43,528 nucleotides of DNA. It comes from Clostridia bacterium. GTDB lineage: Bacteria > Bacillota > Clostridia > UMGS1883. The DNA lies in assembly GCA_017414645.1 (NCBI GenBank), contig JAFQLL010000055.1, forward strand, positions 1-43,528. The letters run 5' to 3'. Below, piece by piece: positions 1 to 8,030 of this stretch (position 1 is the stretch's first letter; each line of letters starts with the position of its first letter). The notes beneath the pieces were generated by a model that worked only from the letters and a program-made list of their open reading frames with translations, did not search any database and was not told the DNA's origin. Made by a program: the position numbers and the translations under genes.

Positions 1-58
1 TCGAACCCGGGACACCCTGATTAAGAGTCAGGTGCTCTACCAACTGAGCTAATGGTCC
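1..58 (-). tRNA. tRNA-Lys(CTT), 3' end cut by the window edge
   Basis: Read on the minus strand, the gene starts with acceptor GGACCAT, then TA and a D arm beginning GCTC. The anticodon arm is CCTGA-CTCTTAA-TCAGG, which places anticodon CTT for lysine. The T-loop motif GGTTCGA reaches base 1, so the end of the T arm and the acceptor 3' strand lie outside the window. It sits 7 bases after tRNA-Thr and is presumably cotranscribed with it. Confidence 0.93.
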
Positions 59-65
59 ATTTAAT

Positions 66-141
66 TGGAGCTGCCTAGCAGATTCGAACTGCCGACCTCT
101 TCCTTACCAAGGAAGTGCTCTGCCTGCTGAGCTAAGGCAGC
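66..141 (-). tRNA. tRNA-Thr(GGT)
   Basis: This is a complete 76-base cloverleaf. Acceptor GCTGCCT (141-135) pairs with AGGCAGC (76-70), followed by discriminator T and an encoded CCA at 68-66. The anticodon arm is CTTCC-TTGGTAA-GGAAG, giving anticodon GGT for threonine. The T arm carries GTTCGAATC. It is the first gene of a tRNA pair served by the promoter at 174-202. Confidence 0.96.
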
Positions 142-173
142 ATATCTGTTAGTGGTCACTCACAACAATAGTT

Positions 174-202
174 ATTATACACACCTTAAAGCCATTTGTC
201 AA
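174..202 (-). promoter_or_regulatory. Consensus sigma-A promoter for the tRNA pair
   Basis: On the minus strand TTGACA (202-197) is followed by 17 bases and TATAAT (179-174). Both hexamers are perfect. Transcription would start near base 167, about 26 bases before tRNA-Thr. The rest of the 142-270 stretch is AT-rich and shows no gene. Confidence 0.9.
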
Positions 203-270
203 CACTTTTTTTGAAAAAAATCCAACTTTTTTATTGCGTCAAATTACAGCCTTAATTAAGGGTTTTTTAT

Positions 271-447
271 GAACAAAGTGTCTCCGACACTCTCTGACGA
301 TAGTTGCAATTAAAGCAAACAGAGGAGAAAACACTTTGTAATGCCATATGCGTTTTCCGAGCCTCGCGAGGAAATTCTCGCATGGAAATAAAATCAAATT
401 TATTTTTTGCCTTATAGGAAATACGCAATTTCCTATAAGGCAAAAAA
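271..447. repeat. Structured intergenic repeat, copy 1 (about 177 bp)
   Basis: The block shares 74 of its first 75 bases with 7824-7898 and continues to align to the end. Three foldable parts are visible: CAAAGTGT (274-281) with ACACTTTG (331-338), including an inner CTCC/GGAG pairing; GCGAG (366-370) with CTCGC (377-381); and a perfect 20-bp stem at 403-422/428-447. Both copies lie just past the terminator of a minus-strand gene. A 63-codon minus-strand reading frame crosses it (267-458), but copy 2 has no equivalent start. It may be a structured RNA or a non-autonomous mobile repeat. Confidence 0.85.
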
Positions 448-471
448 GGCATCCGCAAAATTGCGGACGCC
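442..471 (-). terminator. Intrinsic terminator of the 488-2698 gene
   Basis: On the minus strand GGCGTCCGC pairs with GCGGATGCC around an AATTTT loop and is followed by six T (447-442). One pair is G-U in the minus-strand RNA but A-C in a plus-strand RNA, so the hairpin is made for minus-strand transcripts. Its T tract is also the outer end of the 20-bp stem of the adjacent repeat. Confidence 0.85.
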
Positions 472-487
472 TTTAAAATTTTAATTA

Positions 488-2698
488 TTATTTTACCTCT
501 ACGGGGATTGTCTGACTTGTAGAGTTGCCTGCAAAGTCTGTAACAATAATTGCTACATTGTATGTGCCTGCAACAGTAACGTCAAGCTCAGAAACATCGG
601 CAGAAACCATTGTCTTAAGGTCAATACCGTTTTCGTCGAGAGCTTCTTCTACGAACAAGTCTGCCCACTTAACTGTGGATGTGTCGGCATTAAGTGCTAC
701 TGTGCCGTACTCTTCCTTAATCTTGAGGGTGGGAGCCTGTGTACCGTTCTGGTCGTAAATGTACGCTGTGTAGGTAGATTCTCTGGTATTGCCCTGAGAG
801 TCGGTAACCTTTACGATAACGCCCTTGTCATACTTACCAACCTTATTAAAGTCGATACCTGTAGTGCTTGTTGTGCCGTCATCGTTGGCTGTTTCATTAT
901 ATTCATATTCGATGAACATTCTGTCGGCAACAAATTCGGGTTCAACCTCTTCCCCGTTTTCGTCTTCCATTGCAACAGAAGCCTTAATCATAATATCGCC
1001 ATACATTGTAACTGTATTGCCTTCAGCGTCTGTGCCTTCGTATTCTTCCTGCTTGATTTCGTACTCGCCGTCAACGTTATCGCTTGCCTTGAACATTGCG
1101 CCCCAGTTAATGGTGCGGGGGTCTGTTCCCTGCTCGAATACGATAATGCCGCTATCCGCCTGAGAAACACCGGGAAGTGTTGTGTCAACAGCACCGTCGC
1201 CCTTAAGTGCATTCTGAATATTGTTAAGAGAATCTGTAACAAGGTTTTCATTAGCCTTTACATATACGGGGTACTTTGAAGCACCGGGTACAGCAAATGC
1301 TGCCTTACCGAAAATGTTTACGCCCCATCTTTCGTGAATGTTCATGCCTTCGCAGAATTCATTTTCCTTGAGGGAGCCTAACATCTTGAAAATTTCAAGG
1401 TTCTTATCGCCGATTTCTTCGTGGAAAATATCAATACCGAAAGCAACGGCTTCGTTTGCAGCCATAGTTTCACGGTATTCAGCAATAGTTTCAACACCGC
1501 CATAGTTCTTGTAGAACTCTGTTCTGTACATTGCATAAGCTTCGAGTGCAAGACGGCTTACGTCCTTGTCGTGACCGCGAAGAAGACCTACGCTGTCGGC
1601 ACAGGAGATTGCAATGTTGTATTTATAGTCTTTATCCATATGGACATCGTTGTTGTATTTCTTGAAGGGAACGTTGTCGGGACGGGGGAAGAAAATGATA
1701 CCCATACTTTCGCCACGTTCTGCCAATGCTGTGGAGGAAGAGCCCATCTTCCATCTCGCACAGTTATTGAATACACATTCGCCTCTTGTAAAGGCTTCTA
1801 CCGACTGAAGGTAGCCGCAGCCATTATTCTTACCGTATTCAGCTACACAGCAGTCCATGAGGCCGTCTTCGATAAGGTCTGAAAGGTATTCTGCACCTTC
1901 AATAGCTTCAGGGGAAGTAAAGTTCATGCCTTCACCGTCGTATATATAACCACCGCTGGAATGAACAGCCTGGATAGCTGTGTAGTAGTATCTTGCGTCA
2001 AAAGGAACAATATCTGCGCCTGAAGGAGCCTTTTTACCTGCATAGTACTTATCTATAGTTTCAAGATACCAGCGGAACTTGCTCCAGGTCCAATCGCCAC
2101 GCTCATACATTTCGGCAGGATAAAGAGTTGTGCCGTCTGCCTCCTTGAATTCGGGAATAGCTTCGAGCATTGTTGCATTGTAAACAATGGGCCAGTCTGT
2201 TATGTACAAAAGGTCACGGTTAAGAAGATAGTAGTGACCGAAGGTTTTACTCATTGTGAGCCACTGATAGTCTTCAGGTTCGAAAATATCCATAAATTCG
2301 TCAAGAGGCTGGAGAACGTTCTGTACCATTACTCTGCCCTGGAAGCCGTTGGACAAAACAGCAATGTGACAGTAGGGGTCGCCTGCAAGAACAGTCTGCA
2401 AGCAGTCCTGTGTAACACCGCTGGGCCAGTTCTTCCACTTGATATCAACGCCGAGCTCTTCCTTAACTGTTGCAAGTGCCTTAAGGGCAGCTCTCTGCTT
2501 AACAGGGTCCATAACGCCCTCGCCTGTAATTTCACTTACCCAGTTGGGGTCATCCTCCTGCATGTAGTGGTGACCAATGTAGATTGTGTCGGTCACATTG
2601 CTGACTTCGCCCTCACTATTTGTGCAGGCTGAAAGAAGAGCAATAATCATAATGGCAGCCAACAAATATGATGCAACTTTTTTAAATCTGTTTGTCAT
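488..2698 (-). CDS. Extracellular solute-binding lipoprotein with two C-terminal Ig-like modules
   Basis: This 736-residue lipoprotein has a signal peptide and lipobox LLSAC (Cys25), so it should be anchored to the outer face of the membrane. Residues about 35-510 look like a family 1 (sugar-type) ABC binding protein. Residues about 515-736 hold two beta-sandwich modules ending in repeated VGKYDKGV.V / VAGTYNVAI.V patterns. It is clearly paralogous to the protein at 28046-30061 (shared KEELGV, QTVLAGDPYC, QNVLQPLDE, SGADIV), including the first Ig-like module. The start is ATG at 2698, because the longer TTG start overlaps the GGAGGG ribosome binding site. No permease lies beside it, so it may feed the transporter encoded at 16034-24925. 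The ligand is unknown. Confidence 0.88.
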   Translation of the reverse strand: MTNRFKKVASYLLAAIMIIALLSACTNSEGEVSNVTDTIYIGHHYMQEDDPNWVSEITGEGVMDPVKQRAALKALATVKEELGVDIKWKNWPSGVTQDCLQTVLAGDPYCHIAVLSNGFQGRVMVQNVLQPLDEFMDIFEPEDYQWLTMSKTFGHYYLLNRDLLYITDWPIVYNATMLEAIPEFKEADGTTLYPAEMYERGDWTWSKFRWYLETIDKYYAGKKAPSGADIVPFDARYYYTAIQAVHSSGGYIYDGEGMNFTSPEAIEGAEYLSDLIEDGLMDCCVAEYGKNNGCGYLQSVEAFTRGECVFNNCARWKMGSSSTALAERGESMGIIFFPRPDNVPFKKYNNDVHMDKDYKYNIAISCADSVGLLRGHDKDVSRLALEAYAMYRTEFYKNYGGVETIAEYRETMAANEAVAFGIDIFHEEIGDKNLEIFKMLGSLKENEFCEGMNIHERWGVNIFGKAAFAVPGASKYPVYVKANENLVTDSLNNIQNALKGDGAVDTTLPGVSQADSGIIVFEQGTDPRTINWGAMFKASDNVDGEYEIKQEEYEGTDAEGNTVTMYGDIMIKASVAMEDENGEEVEPEFVADRMFIEYEYNETANDDGTTSTTGIDFNKVGKYDKGVIVKVTDSQGNTRESTYTAYIYDQNGTQAPTLKIKEEYGTVALNADTSTVKWADLFVEEALDENGIDLKTMVSADVSELDVTVAGTYNVAIIVTDFAGNSTSQTIPVEVK

Positions 2699-2743
2699 CA
2701 GACATCCCTCCAAATGTAACTTTTTTCATGTCATCATAATTAT

Positions 2744-2772
2744 ATAATAATACTTTTTTTTAGGTTAGTCAA
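2744..2772 (-). promoter_or_regulatory. Promoter of the orphan binding-protein gene
   Basis: TTGACT (2772-2767) is followed by 17 bases and TATTAT (2749-2744) on the minus strand. The -35 box overlaps the TGA stop codon of metH, so this gene can be transcribed independently of the metH unit. There is no visible terminator after metH. Confidence 0.7.
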
Positions 2773-5135
2773 GTACCCAAAACCTCTTTTGCAATGTCGG
2801 CAGACCGTTTTGCATCATGAGCATAAAAATCTGCCCCGATAGCTTTTGCATAATCCTCCGTAAGCACCGCACCACCGCACATAATGGTAGTTTCAACCTT
2901 GCTTTCACGAATAAGGCGGATGGTTTCTTCCATGCTTTTAAGAGTTGTTGTCATGAGTGCCGAAAGACCTACGAGCTTTACATTTTCTTTCTTTACACAT
3001 TCGACAACATCTTCGGGCTTTACATCCTTGCCAAGGTCAATTACCTCGTAGCCGTAGTTTTCCAGAATGACCTTTACAATGTTTTTGCCTATGTCGTGAA
3101 TGTCGCCCTTTACGGTGGCAAGAACAATTTTGCCTTTTTTAACTGTGTTGCCCTTTCCCGAAAGGGATTTTTTTATAACCTCGAAGGCTTCCTTTGCAGC
3201 ATTTGCAGCACCTAAAAGCTGAGGCAGGAAAAACTTGCCCTTTTCAAACTTCTCCCCTGCTTTATCAAGAGCCGGAATGAGATGTTCGTTCACAACAGTA
3301 AGCTCATCCTTTGTTAAAAGAAGCTCCTCGCACTTTTTAGCCGCTTCACCCTTGAGGCCTTTTAAAATGGCGCTTTCAATGGTTTCGGTTTTTTCATCGG
3401 CTTTAACCTCGGTTTTTACCTCTGCCATTTTTTCGGTATATATTCTGCAGCCTTTATCCTTGCCTGAAAGCGCCGCGTGCGCATACACAGCACCCATCAT
3501 AGCCTCGTCCGAGGGGTTAAGAATGGGCATTGTAAGACCGTATTCCAATGCAAGGGTAAGAAAAGCACAGTTCACCTTCTGCCTTTGGGGCAAACCGAAG
3601 GAAATGTTCGACACACCTAAAACGGTTTTTAAGCCCATTTCCTCGTTCACATACTTAAGCGCCTTTAAGGTTTCGTACATGCCCTCCTGCTCGGTTGAAA
3701 TGGTAAGGGTTAAGGTGTCAACAAAAACATCTTCCTTTTTAATGCCGTATTCTGTAGCTTTCTTAAGAATTTTTTCTGCAATGGCAACCCTTCCCTGCCA
3801 TGTAGAAGGAATCCCGTTTTCATCCAATGTAAGTGCAACAACCGCCGCACCGTACTTTTTTACAATGGGCAGGATTGCATCAAGCACACTATCCTCGCCG
3901 TTAACAGAGTTTACAATTGCTTTACCGTTGTAAACCCTTAAGCCCGCCTCAATAGCCTTGGGCATTGTTGAGTCGATCTGTAAGGGAAGACTTGTTACCG
4001 ACTGGATTGCCTTTACGCACTTTGCCATCATGGCAGCTTCATCAACACCTGGTGCACCCACATTCACGTCGAGAATGTCGCTGCCTGCCTCTGTTTCGGA
4101 AACGGCAGTAGAGAGAATGTAGTCCATGTCATTATTTTTCAAGGCTTCACGAAGCACCTTTTTGCCTGTGGGGTTAATTCTTTCGCCAATAACCTTGACC
4201 GAATCGATAACCACAGCCTGACTGCCTGAGCACACAACGCTTTCCTTTATCGCATTCGTCTTATGCCTCTCAAGCCCTGTAAAGCTTTTTTTAAGGCATT
4301 TTATGTATTCGGGTGTTGTGCCGCAGCAGCCACCAATAAACATGGCGCCAATTGCTGCAAATTTTGTCATGCTCGTTGCAAATGCTTCTGCCGATACATT
4401 ATAGAGCCCGCTTTCCGGGTCCGGAAGGCCTGCATTTGCCTTTATAACAAGAGGCAGATTTGTAAAACGGCTCATTTCCTCAGCTATGGGAAAAATTTCG
4501 TCAGGGCCAAGGGAGCAGTTTATGCCCACAGCATCAACAGAAAGTGCACTTAAGGTTATTGCCGCACTTGCTGCACTGCTGCCTGAGAAGGTTCTGCCGT
4601 TTTTTTCAAAGCTCATGGTTACAATTACGGGAAGATTGCTGTTTTCCTTTGCCGCAAGAGCTGCCGCCTTTGCTTCGTACAAATCGGTCATGGTTTCGAT
4701 AACGATAATTTCACAGCCTGCCTTTTCACCTGCAACAACCATTTCGGAAAAAGCCTCGTATGCTTCTTCAAAGCTTAAACTGCCGTTAGGCTCAAGCATT
4801 TCGCCCAAAGGGCCGATATCGAGAGCAACCCTTGCCTTGTCACCTGCTGCTTTTTTTGCTATTTCAATATTTTTTGTAATAATCTCTTCCACGCTTTTGC
4901 CTGCGCCTGCCATTTTAAAGCGGTTTGCACCAAAGGTGTTGGCATAGATAACATCGCTGCCGCTTTCTATGTACATGCGGTGAACCTTTTCGACCGCTTC
5001 AGGGTTTTCAAAAGCAAATATTTCGGGCTTCTGCCCACTTTCAAGTCCGTTTTGCTGGAGCATGGTACCCATGGCACCGTCTAAGAAAACAAACTGTCTG
5101 TCATTAAACAAATTCACAATATCACTTCTTTGCAT
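2769..5135 (-). CDS. metH: Cobalamin-dependent methionine synthase, short form
   Basis: The 788-residue protein transfers the methyl group of methyltetrahydrofolate to homocysteine via cobalamin. Residues 1-290 are the homocysteine domain, with zinc ligands Cys207 (GINCSLG) and Cys270-Cys271 (GGCCGTTP). Residues about 310-560 are the pterin domain (GERINPTG at 317-324, DVNVGAPG). Residues about 575-788 are the cap and B12-binding domain, with DIHDIG and the cobalt-ligand His680. The C-terminal AdoMet reactivation domain of E. coli MetH (about 1227 residues) is absent, as is usual in anaerobic Clostridia. The ATG at 5135 lies inside the end of the upstream lipoprotein gene (14-base overlap), which points to translational coupling. 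No cobalamin riboswitch or S-box is seen. Confidence 0.95.
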   Translation of the reverse strand: MQRSDIVNLFNDRQFVFLDGAMGTMLQQNGLESGQKPEIFAFENPEAVEKVHRMYIESGSDVIYANTFGANRFKMAGAGKSVEEIITKNIEIAKKAAGDKARVALDIGPLGEMLEPNGSLSFEEAYEAFSEMVVAGEKAGCEIIVIETMTDLYEAKAAALAAKENSNLPVIVTMSFEKNGRTFSGSSAASAAITLSALSVDAVGINCSLGPDEIFPIAEEMSRFTNLPLVIKANAGLPDPESGLYNVSAEAFATSMTKFAAIGAMFIGGCCGTTPEYIKCLKKSFTGLERHKTNAIKESVVCSGSQAVVIDSVKVIGERINPTGKKVLREALKNNDMDYILSTAVSETEAGSDILDVNVGAPGVDEAAMMAKCVKAIQSVTSLPLQIDSTMPKAIEAGLRVYNGKAIVNSVNGEDSVLDAILPIVKKYGAAVVALTLDENGIPSTWQGRVAIAEKILKKATEYGIKKEDVFVDTLTLTISTEQEGMYETLKALKYVNEEMGLKTVLGVSNISFGLPQRQKVNCAFLTLALEYGLTMPILNPSDEAMMGAVYAHAALSGKDKGCRIYTEKMAEVKTEVKADEKTETIESAILKGLKGEAAKKCEELLLTKDELTVVNEHLIPALDKAGEKFEKGKFFLPQLLGAANAAKEAFEVIKKSLSGKGNTVKKGKIVLATVKGDIHDIGKNIVKVILENYGYEVIDLGKDVKPEDVVECVKKENVKLVGLSALMTTTLKSMEETIRLIRESKVETTIMCGGAVLTEDYAKAIGADFYAHDAKRSADIAKEVLGT

Positions 5136-6126
5136 CAGATACTTCTTTCTTCATTTTCTTAATTTCCTCTTCGCCTACTGCTACGGAGCAGCTTGCAACA
5201 GCACCGTCCTCTGTTACGGCACTTATGATTGCTCTGCCCTCGCCAACGGCAACAATGCGCCCGTTTTTAACAATTGCAATTGCTTTGTCGGAGCTTCTCC
5301 AGTTAACCGTACCTGCGTCCGTATTTCCAACCGCATAGGTAAGGGTGTAGTCCTCACCCACATTGAGGTAAACGTTTTTATCGCTTACAATTACGCTTGT
5401 TTTTGCCGAAGGTGAGGTTACGGGCACAGGAGAGGTGAACTTACCTGCTTCAACACCATCGCCACCTTCGCTCTGTTCAATTACGGGAATTTCAGCATTG
5501 TCGGTTTTAGGTACAGCCTTAGGCTTGACATCTGCAGGCACATTCTTTATTCGCACCTTACAGCTACCTTCAACACCGTTAAGGGCAGTTGCCTTGATTT
5601 CGGCAATACCGTTGCCCCAAACGGTTACAACACCGTTTGCATCAACCGTTGCCAGAAGCTCGTCAGAAGAGCTCCATGTGAGCTTTTCGTCGGTTGCAGG
5701 TGTGCATGTAGCACGAAGATTAACGGTGCTTCCCGATTCGTAGTTAACGGTAATGTCATTAGAGTCGGAAAAAATGCTTGTTACTTTAATGCTTTCAACA
5801 AGTGACTGCCCGGGCTTTACGTCAACAACGCAGGTCATGGTTTCGCCGTTGGCAAGGGTTGCCGTAATGGCAACGGGACCTATTGCCACAGCATTAACCA
5901 AGCCATCGTTTGTTACGGTTGCAATTGCCGTAGAGGATGATGACCAGCTCACGTTTCCGGCATAGTTGAGCACGCTCAGCTGAGAGCTTTCGCCAAGCTG
6001 AATGGTTAACGCGGTTGCAGACAATGCTGCTTTTTCTGCCTGTGCTTCGGTGTCGGGTTTTCCGCATGCAGCCATTGTACACACAACCATTACTAAACAA
6101 ATAACTAATATAATAAACCTTTTCAT
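5122..6126 (-). CDS. Lipoprotein with three bacterial Ig-like (Big_2) domains
   Basis: The 334-residue protein begins MKRFIILVICLVMVVC with lipobox TMAAC and is therefore membrane-anchored outside the cell. Three repeats of about 75 residues each carry the Big_2 hallmarks, namely WSSS..AIATV..GLV.AV..G, WSSSDELLATVDANGVV and WRSSDKAIAIVKNGRIVAVG. The linker between repeats two and three is rich in Pro, Glu and Val. I chose ATG at 6126 over an upstream TTG (6147). It overlaps metH by 14 bases and follows the Dabb gene by 30 bases, so the three probably form an operon. A binding or adhesive role is inferred from the domains only. Confidence 0.85.
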   Translation of the reverse strand: MKRFIILVICLVMVVCTMAACGKPDTEAQAEKAALSATALTIQLGESSQLSVLNYAGNVSWSSSSTAIATVTNDGLVNAVAIGPVAITATLANGETMTCVVDVKPGQSLVESIKVTSIFSDSNDITVNYESGSTVNLRATCTPATDEKLTWSSSDELLATVDANGVVTVWGNGIAEIKATALNGVEGSCKVRIKNVPADVKPKAVPKTDNAEIPVIEQSEGGDGVEAGKFTSPVPVTSPSAKTSVIVSDKNVYLNVGEDYTLTYAVGNTDAGTVNWRSSDKAIAIVKNGRIVAVGEGRAIISAVTEDGAVASCSVAVGEEEIKKMKKEVSDAKK

Positions 6127-6156
6127 ATTCCTTACCTGCCCTTTCAAAGCGGAAGC

Positions 6157-6453
6157 TTACATAGCATCGATACATGCTCTGTCGAACACGTTTCCAACAA
6201 TTATGTCCTTGAATGCAATGTGCACCGGGTCTTCCTGATAAGAGTTAATATCCTCCAGTGTTTCAAATTCGCAGTAAAGGCACAAGTCGTACTTTTCCTG
6301 ACTATTCACATTTTTAATAAGCTCAGCTTTTATAAGCCCTTTTATGTTGCCGTTCATGTTTTCTGCCGCCTTTAAAAGCTTACCAAAAAGCTCAGCTCTG
6401 TCTTCCAAAGACAGCTCTGCCTTATATTTCCACATTACGATATGTCTGATCAT
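6157..6453 (-). CDS. Dabb (stress-responsive alpha/beta barrel) family protein
   Basis: The 98-residue protein starts MIRHIVMWKYK, which is the usual opening strand of the Dabb family. It also carries the family pattern YDLCLYCEFETLEDINSYQ followed by DPVHIAF. Such proteins are small cytosolic dimeric ferredoxin-like barrels, and their role in bacteria is mostly unknown. An AGGTGG ribosome binding site precedes the ATG. It is the first gene of the possible Dabb, Ig-like lipoprotein and metH unit. A TATAAT-like box lies 30-40 bases upstream, but I see no convincing -35 box. Confidence 0.85.
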   Translation of the reverse strand: MIRHIVMWKYKAELSLEDRAELFGKLLKAAENMNGNIKGLIKAELIKNVNSQEKYDLCLYCEFETLEDINSYQEDPVHIAFKDIIVGNVFDRACIDAM

Positions 6454-6570
6454 TATAATCCACCTTTACATATTTATAGATATTAATATTATAACACGGC
6501 AGACGCAATAAATAAAGTGTTTTTTTCGCTCCGCTGCACATAATAGCTTTACAGCATTCAGGAGGCAAGC

Positions 6571-6942
6571 ATGAAAAAAGGTTCAGCTTTATTTATCACA
6601 GGCGGAGGCGGTTATTGCCTTATTGAAATTTTATGGCGGGGCTACACACATTGGAGCATGTTTCTTTTAGGAGGCACTTGTTTTCTTTTACTTTGTTTTA
6701 CCTTCAGCCGCATTTACAATTACCCGCTTCTTTTAAAAGCAATAATCGGCGGTGGTATAATAACCGCCGCCGAATTTATAACAGGTTTAATTGTAAATAT
6801 AGCTCTTAAGTGGAACGTATGGGACTACTCCGCTTCGCCCTTTAACCTTTTAGGACAAATTTGCCTGCCCTATTCCGTGTTGTGGGTTTTGCTCTGCATA
6901 CCCATTGCCCTTTTAATGAAGGCTTTCGTAAAAAATGTCTGA
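6571..6942 (+). CDS. Small polytopic membrane protein, putative ABC-transporter type IV (CmpB/DUF1113-like)
   Basis: The 123-residue protein has four predicted membrane segments (about residues 4-20, 27-46, 54-78 and 95-116). The conserved-looking features E19/RG, GLIVNIALKWNVWDYS and FNLLGQICLPYSVLW match my memory of the CmpB-like family (PF06541), whose function is unknown. AGGAGG sits 6 bases before the ATG. The gene ends tail to tail with rsmA: the two coding regions overlap by 30 bases, and no terminator lies between them. The family call is moderate; the membrane character is clear. Confidence 0.75.
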   Translation: MKKGSALFITGGGGYCLIEILWRGYTHWSMFLLGGTCFLLLCFTFSRIYNYPLLLKAIIGGGIITAAEFITGLIVNIALKWNVWDYSASPFNLLGQICLPYSVLWVLLCIPIALLMKAFVKNV

Positions 6943-7773
6943 AAGAGCGCAAAAGTCTTCCATGGAAAGCTTTTCGCCGCGGATGGTAGCGTCCTTACCA
7001 ATTTTTTCAACAGCCTTTGTAACCTCTTCCTTGCTGCCGAAGCAGCCTGCATTGCAAAGAGAATTTACAAGGGTTTTTCTTCTTTGGGCAAATGCTGCCT
7101 TTATAACACGGAAAAACATTTTTTCGTCCTTAGGGGTCACCTTAGGTGTTTCGCGGATAACCATTTCAATAACTGCACTGTCAACCTTAGGTGAAGGAAT
7201 GAACTTTTCCTTCCCTACGTTACATATTATGCGTGCGTCGGCACGATACTGCACACCAAGGGTAACCGCACCGTATTCCTTGCCGCCGGGAGTTGCGCAA
7301 AAACGCTCGGCAACCTCCTTCTGCACCATTATAACAATTTTCTTAAAACCGTAATTGCCTTCAAGAAGCTTCATAACGATTGGTGTTGTTATATAATAAG
7401 GCAGGTTTGCCGCCACAGAAACCCTTCCGTCGAATTCTTCTTCAATTATTTTTCCAATATCGGCCTTCATACAGTCTTCCCAATGAAGCTTTATGTTGTC
7501 AAAGCCTGTAAGAGTTTCGTTAAGCACCTTTTCAAGCCTTTGGTCAAGCTCAATGGAAACAACCTTCTTTGCTCTCTGACCAAGGGCTGCAGTAAGTGTG
7601 CCGAAGCCCGGACCGATTTCGATAACGCCCTCAACGCCTTCTGCGGCAGTTGCCGAAATTGTGTCAATAACCAGGCTGTCGGTTAAAAAGTTCTGACCCA
7701 TGTCCTTTGAAAATTTAAAACCGTATTTATTGCAAAGATATTTTACTACATCAATATTTGTTAAATCCAGCAT
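6913..7773 (-). CDS. rsmA: 16S rRNA (A1518/A1519) dimethyltransferase RsmA/KsgA
   Basis: The 286-residue protein dimethylates two adjacent adenines near the 3' end of 16S rRNA during small-subunit maturation. The RsmA signature QNFL is followed by SAM-binding motif EIGPGFGTLT and catalytic NLPYYI (about residues 123-128). KFIPSPKVDSAVI and QRRKTL, typical of the C-terminal part, are also present. ATG at 7773 is preferred to the GTG at 7782, which overlaps the GAGG ribosome binding site. In Bacillus the order is yabE-rnmV-ksgA; here a yabE-like gene lies upstream but rnmV is missing. Confidence 0.96.
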   Translation of the reverse strand: MLDLTNIDVVKYLCNKYGFKFSKDMGQNFLTDSLVIDTISATAAEGVEGVIEIGPGFGTLTAALGQRAKKVVSIELDQRLEKVLNETLTGFDNIKLHWEDCMKADIGKIIEEEFDGRVSVAANLPYYITTPIVMKLLEGNYGFKKIVIMVQKEVAERFCATPGGKEYGAVTLGVQYRADARIICNVGKEKFIPSPKVDSAVIEMVIRETPKVTPKDEKMFFRVIKAAFAQRRKTLVNSLCNAGCFGSKEEVTKAVEKIGKDATIRGEKLSMEDFCALSDIFYESLH

Positions 7774-7823
7774 GTAATACACCTCACTTATTCTTATTTT
7801 AACCTTTTAAAGCGTAAAAGTAA

Positions 7824-8001
7824 GAACAAAGTGTCTCCGACACTCTCTGACGATAGTTGCAATTAAAGTAAACAGAGGAGAAAACACTTTGTAATGCCTT
7901 TGTAGCTTTTCCGAGTCTTGCGAGGAAATTCTCGCACGGCAATAATATAAAATTTATTTTTCTCCTTATAGGGAATGCGCAATTTCCTATAAGGAGAAAA
8001 A
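7824..8001. repeat. Structured intergenic repeat, copy 2 (about 178 bp)
   Basis: This is the second copy of the element at 271-447, in the same orientation and in the same position after the terminator of a minus-strand gene. The 5' 75 bases differ at one site, the GCGAG/CTCGC hairpin is intact (7920-7924/7931-7935), and the long stem is 7957-7976/7982-8001. Two stem pairs differ from copy 1 and both changes are compensatory: T-A became C-G at 7962/7996, and G-C became T-A at 7963/7995. A third change gives a G-U pair at 7973/7985. Confidence 0.85.
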
Positions 8002-8024
8002 GTCTCGGATTGTTCCGAGACTTT
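7997..8024 (-). terminator. Intrinsic terminator of the yabE-like gene
   Basis: AGTCTCGG (8001-8008) pairs with CCGAGACT (8015-8022) around a six-base loop, extended by AA/TT. In the minus direction it is followed by five T (8001-7997). The T tract is shared with the end of the repeat stem, exactly as in copy 1. Confidence 0.85.
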
Positions 8025-8030
8025 TATTTT

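Noticed and set aside
267..458. 63-codon minus-strand reading frame
   Set aside because: It runs over the structured repeat and its terminator, has no ribosome binding site, and the second copy of the repeat lacks its start. The changes between copies keep base pairing, which suggests structure rather than protein.
2744..5135. Cobalamin or S-box riboswitch for metH
   Set aside because: The gene start is embedded in the preceding coding region, and no conserved riboswitch core was seen upstream of the Dabb gene either.
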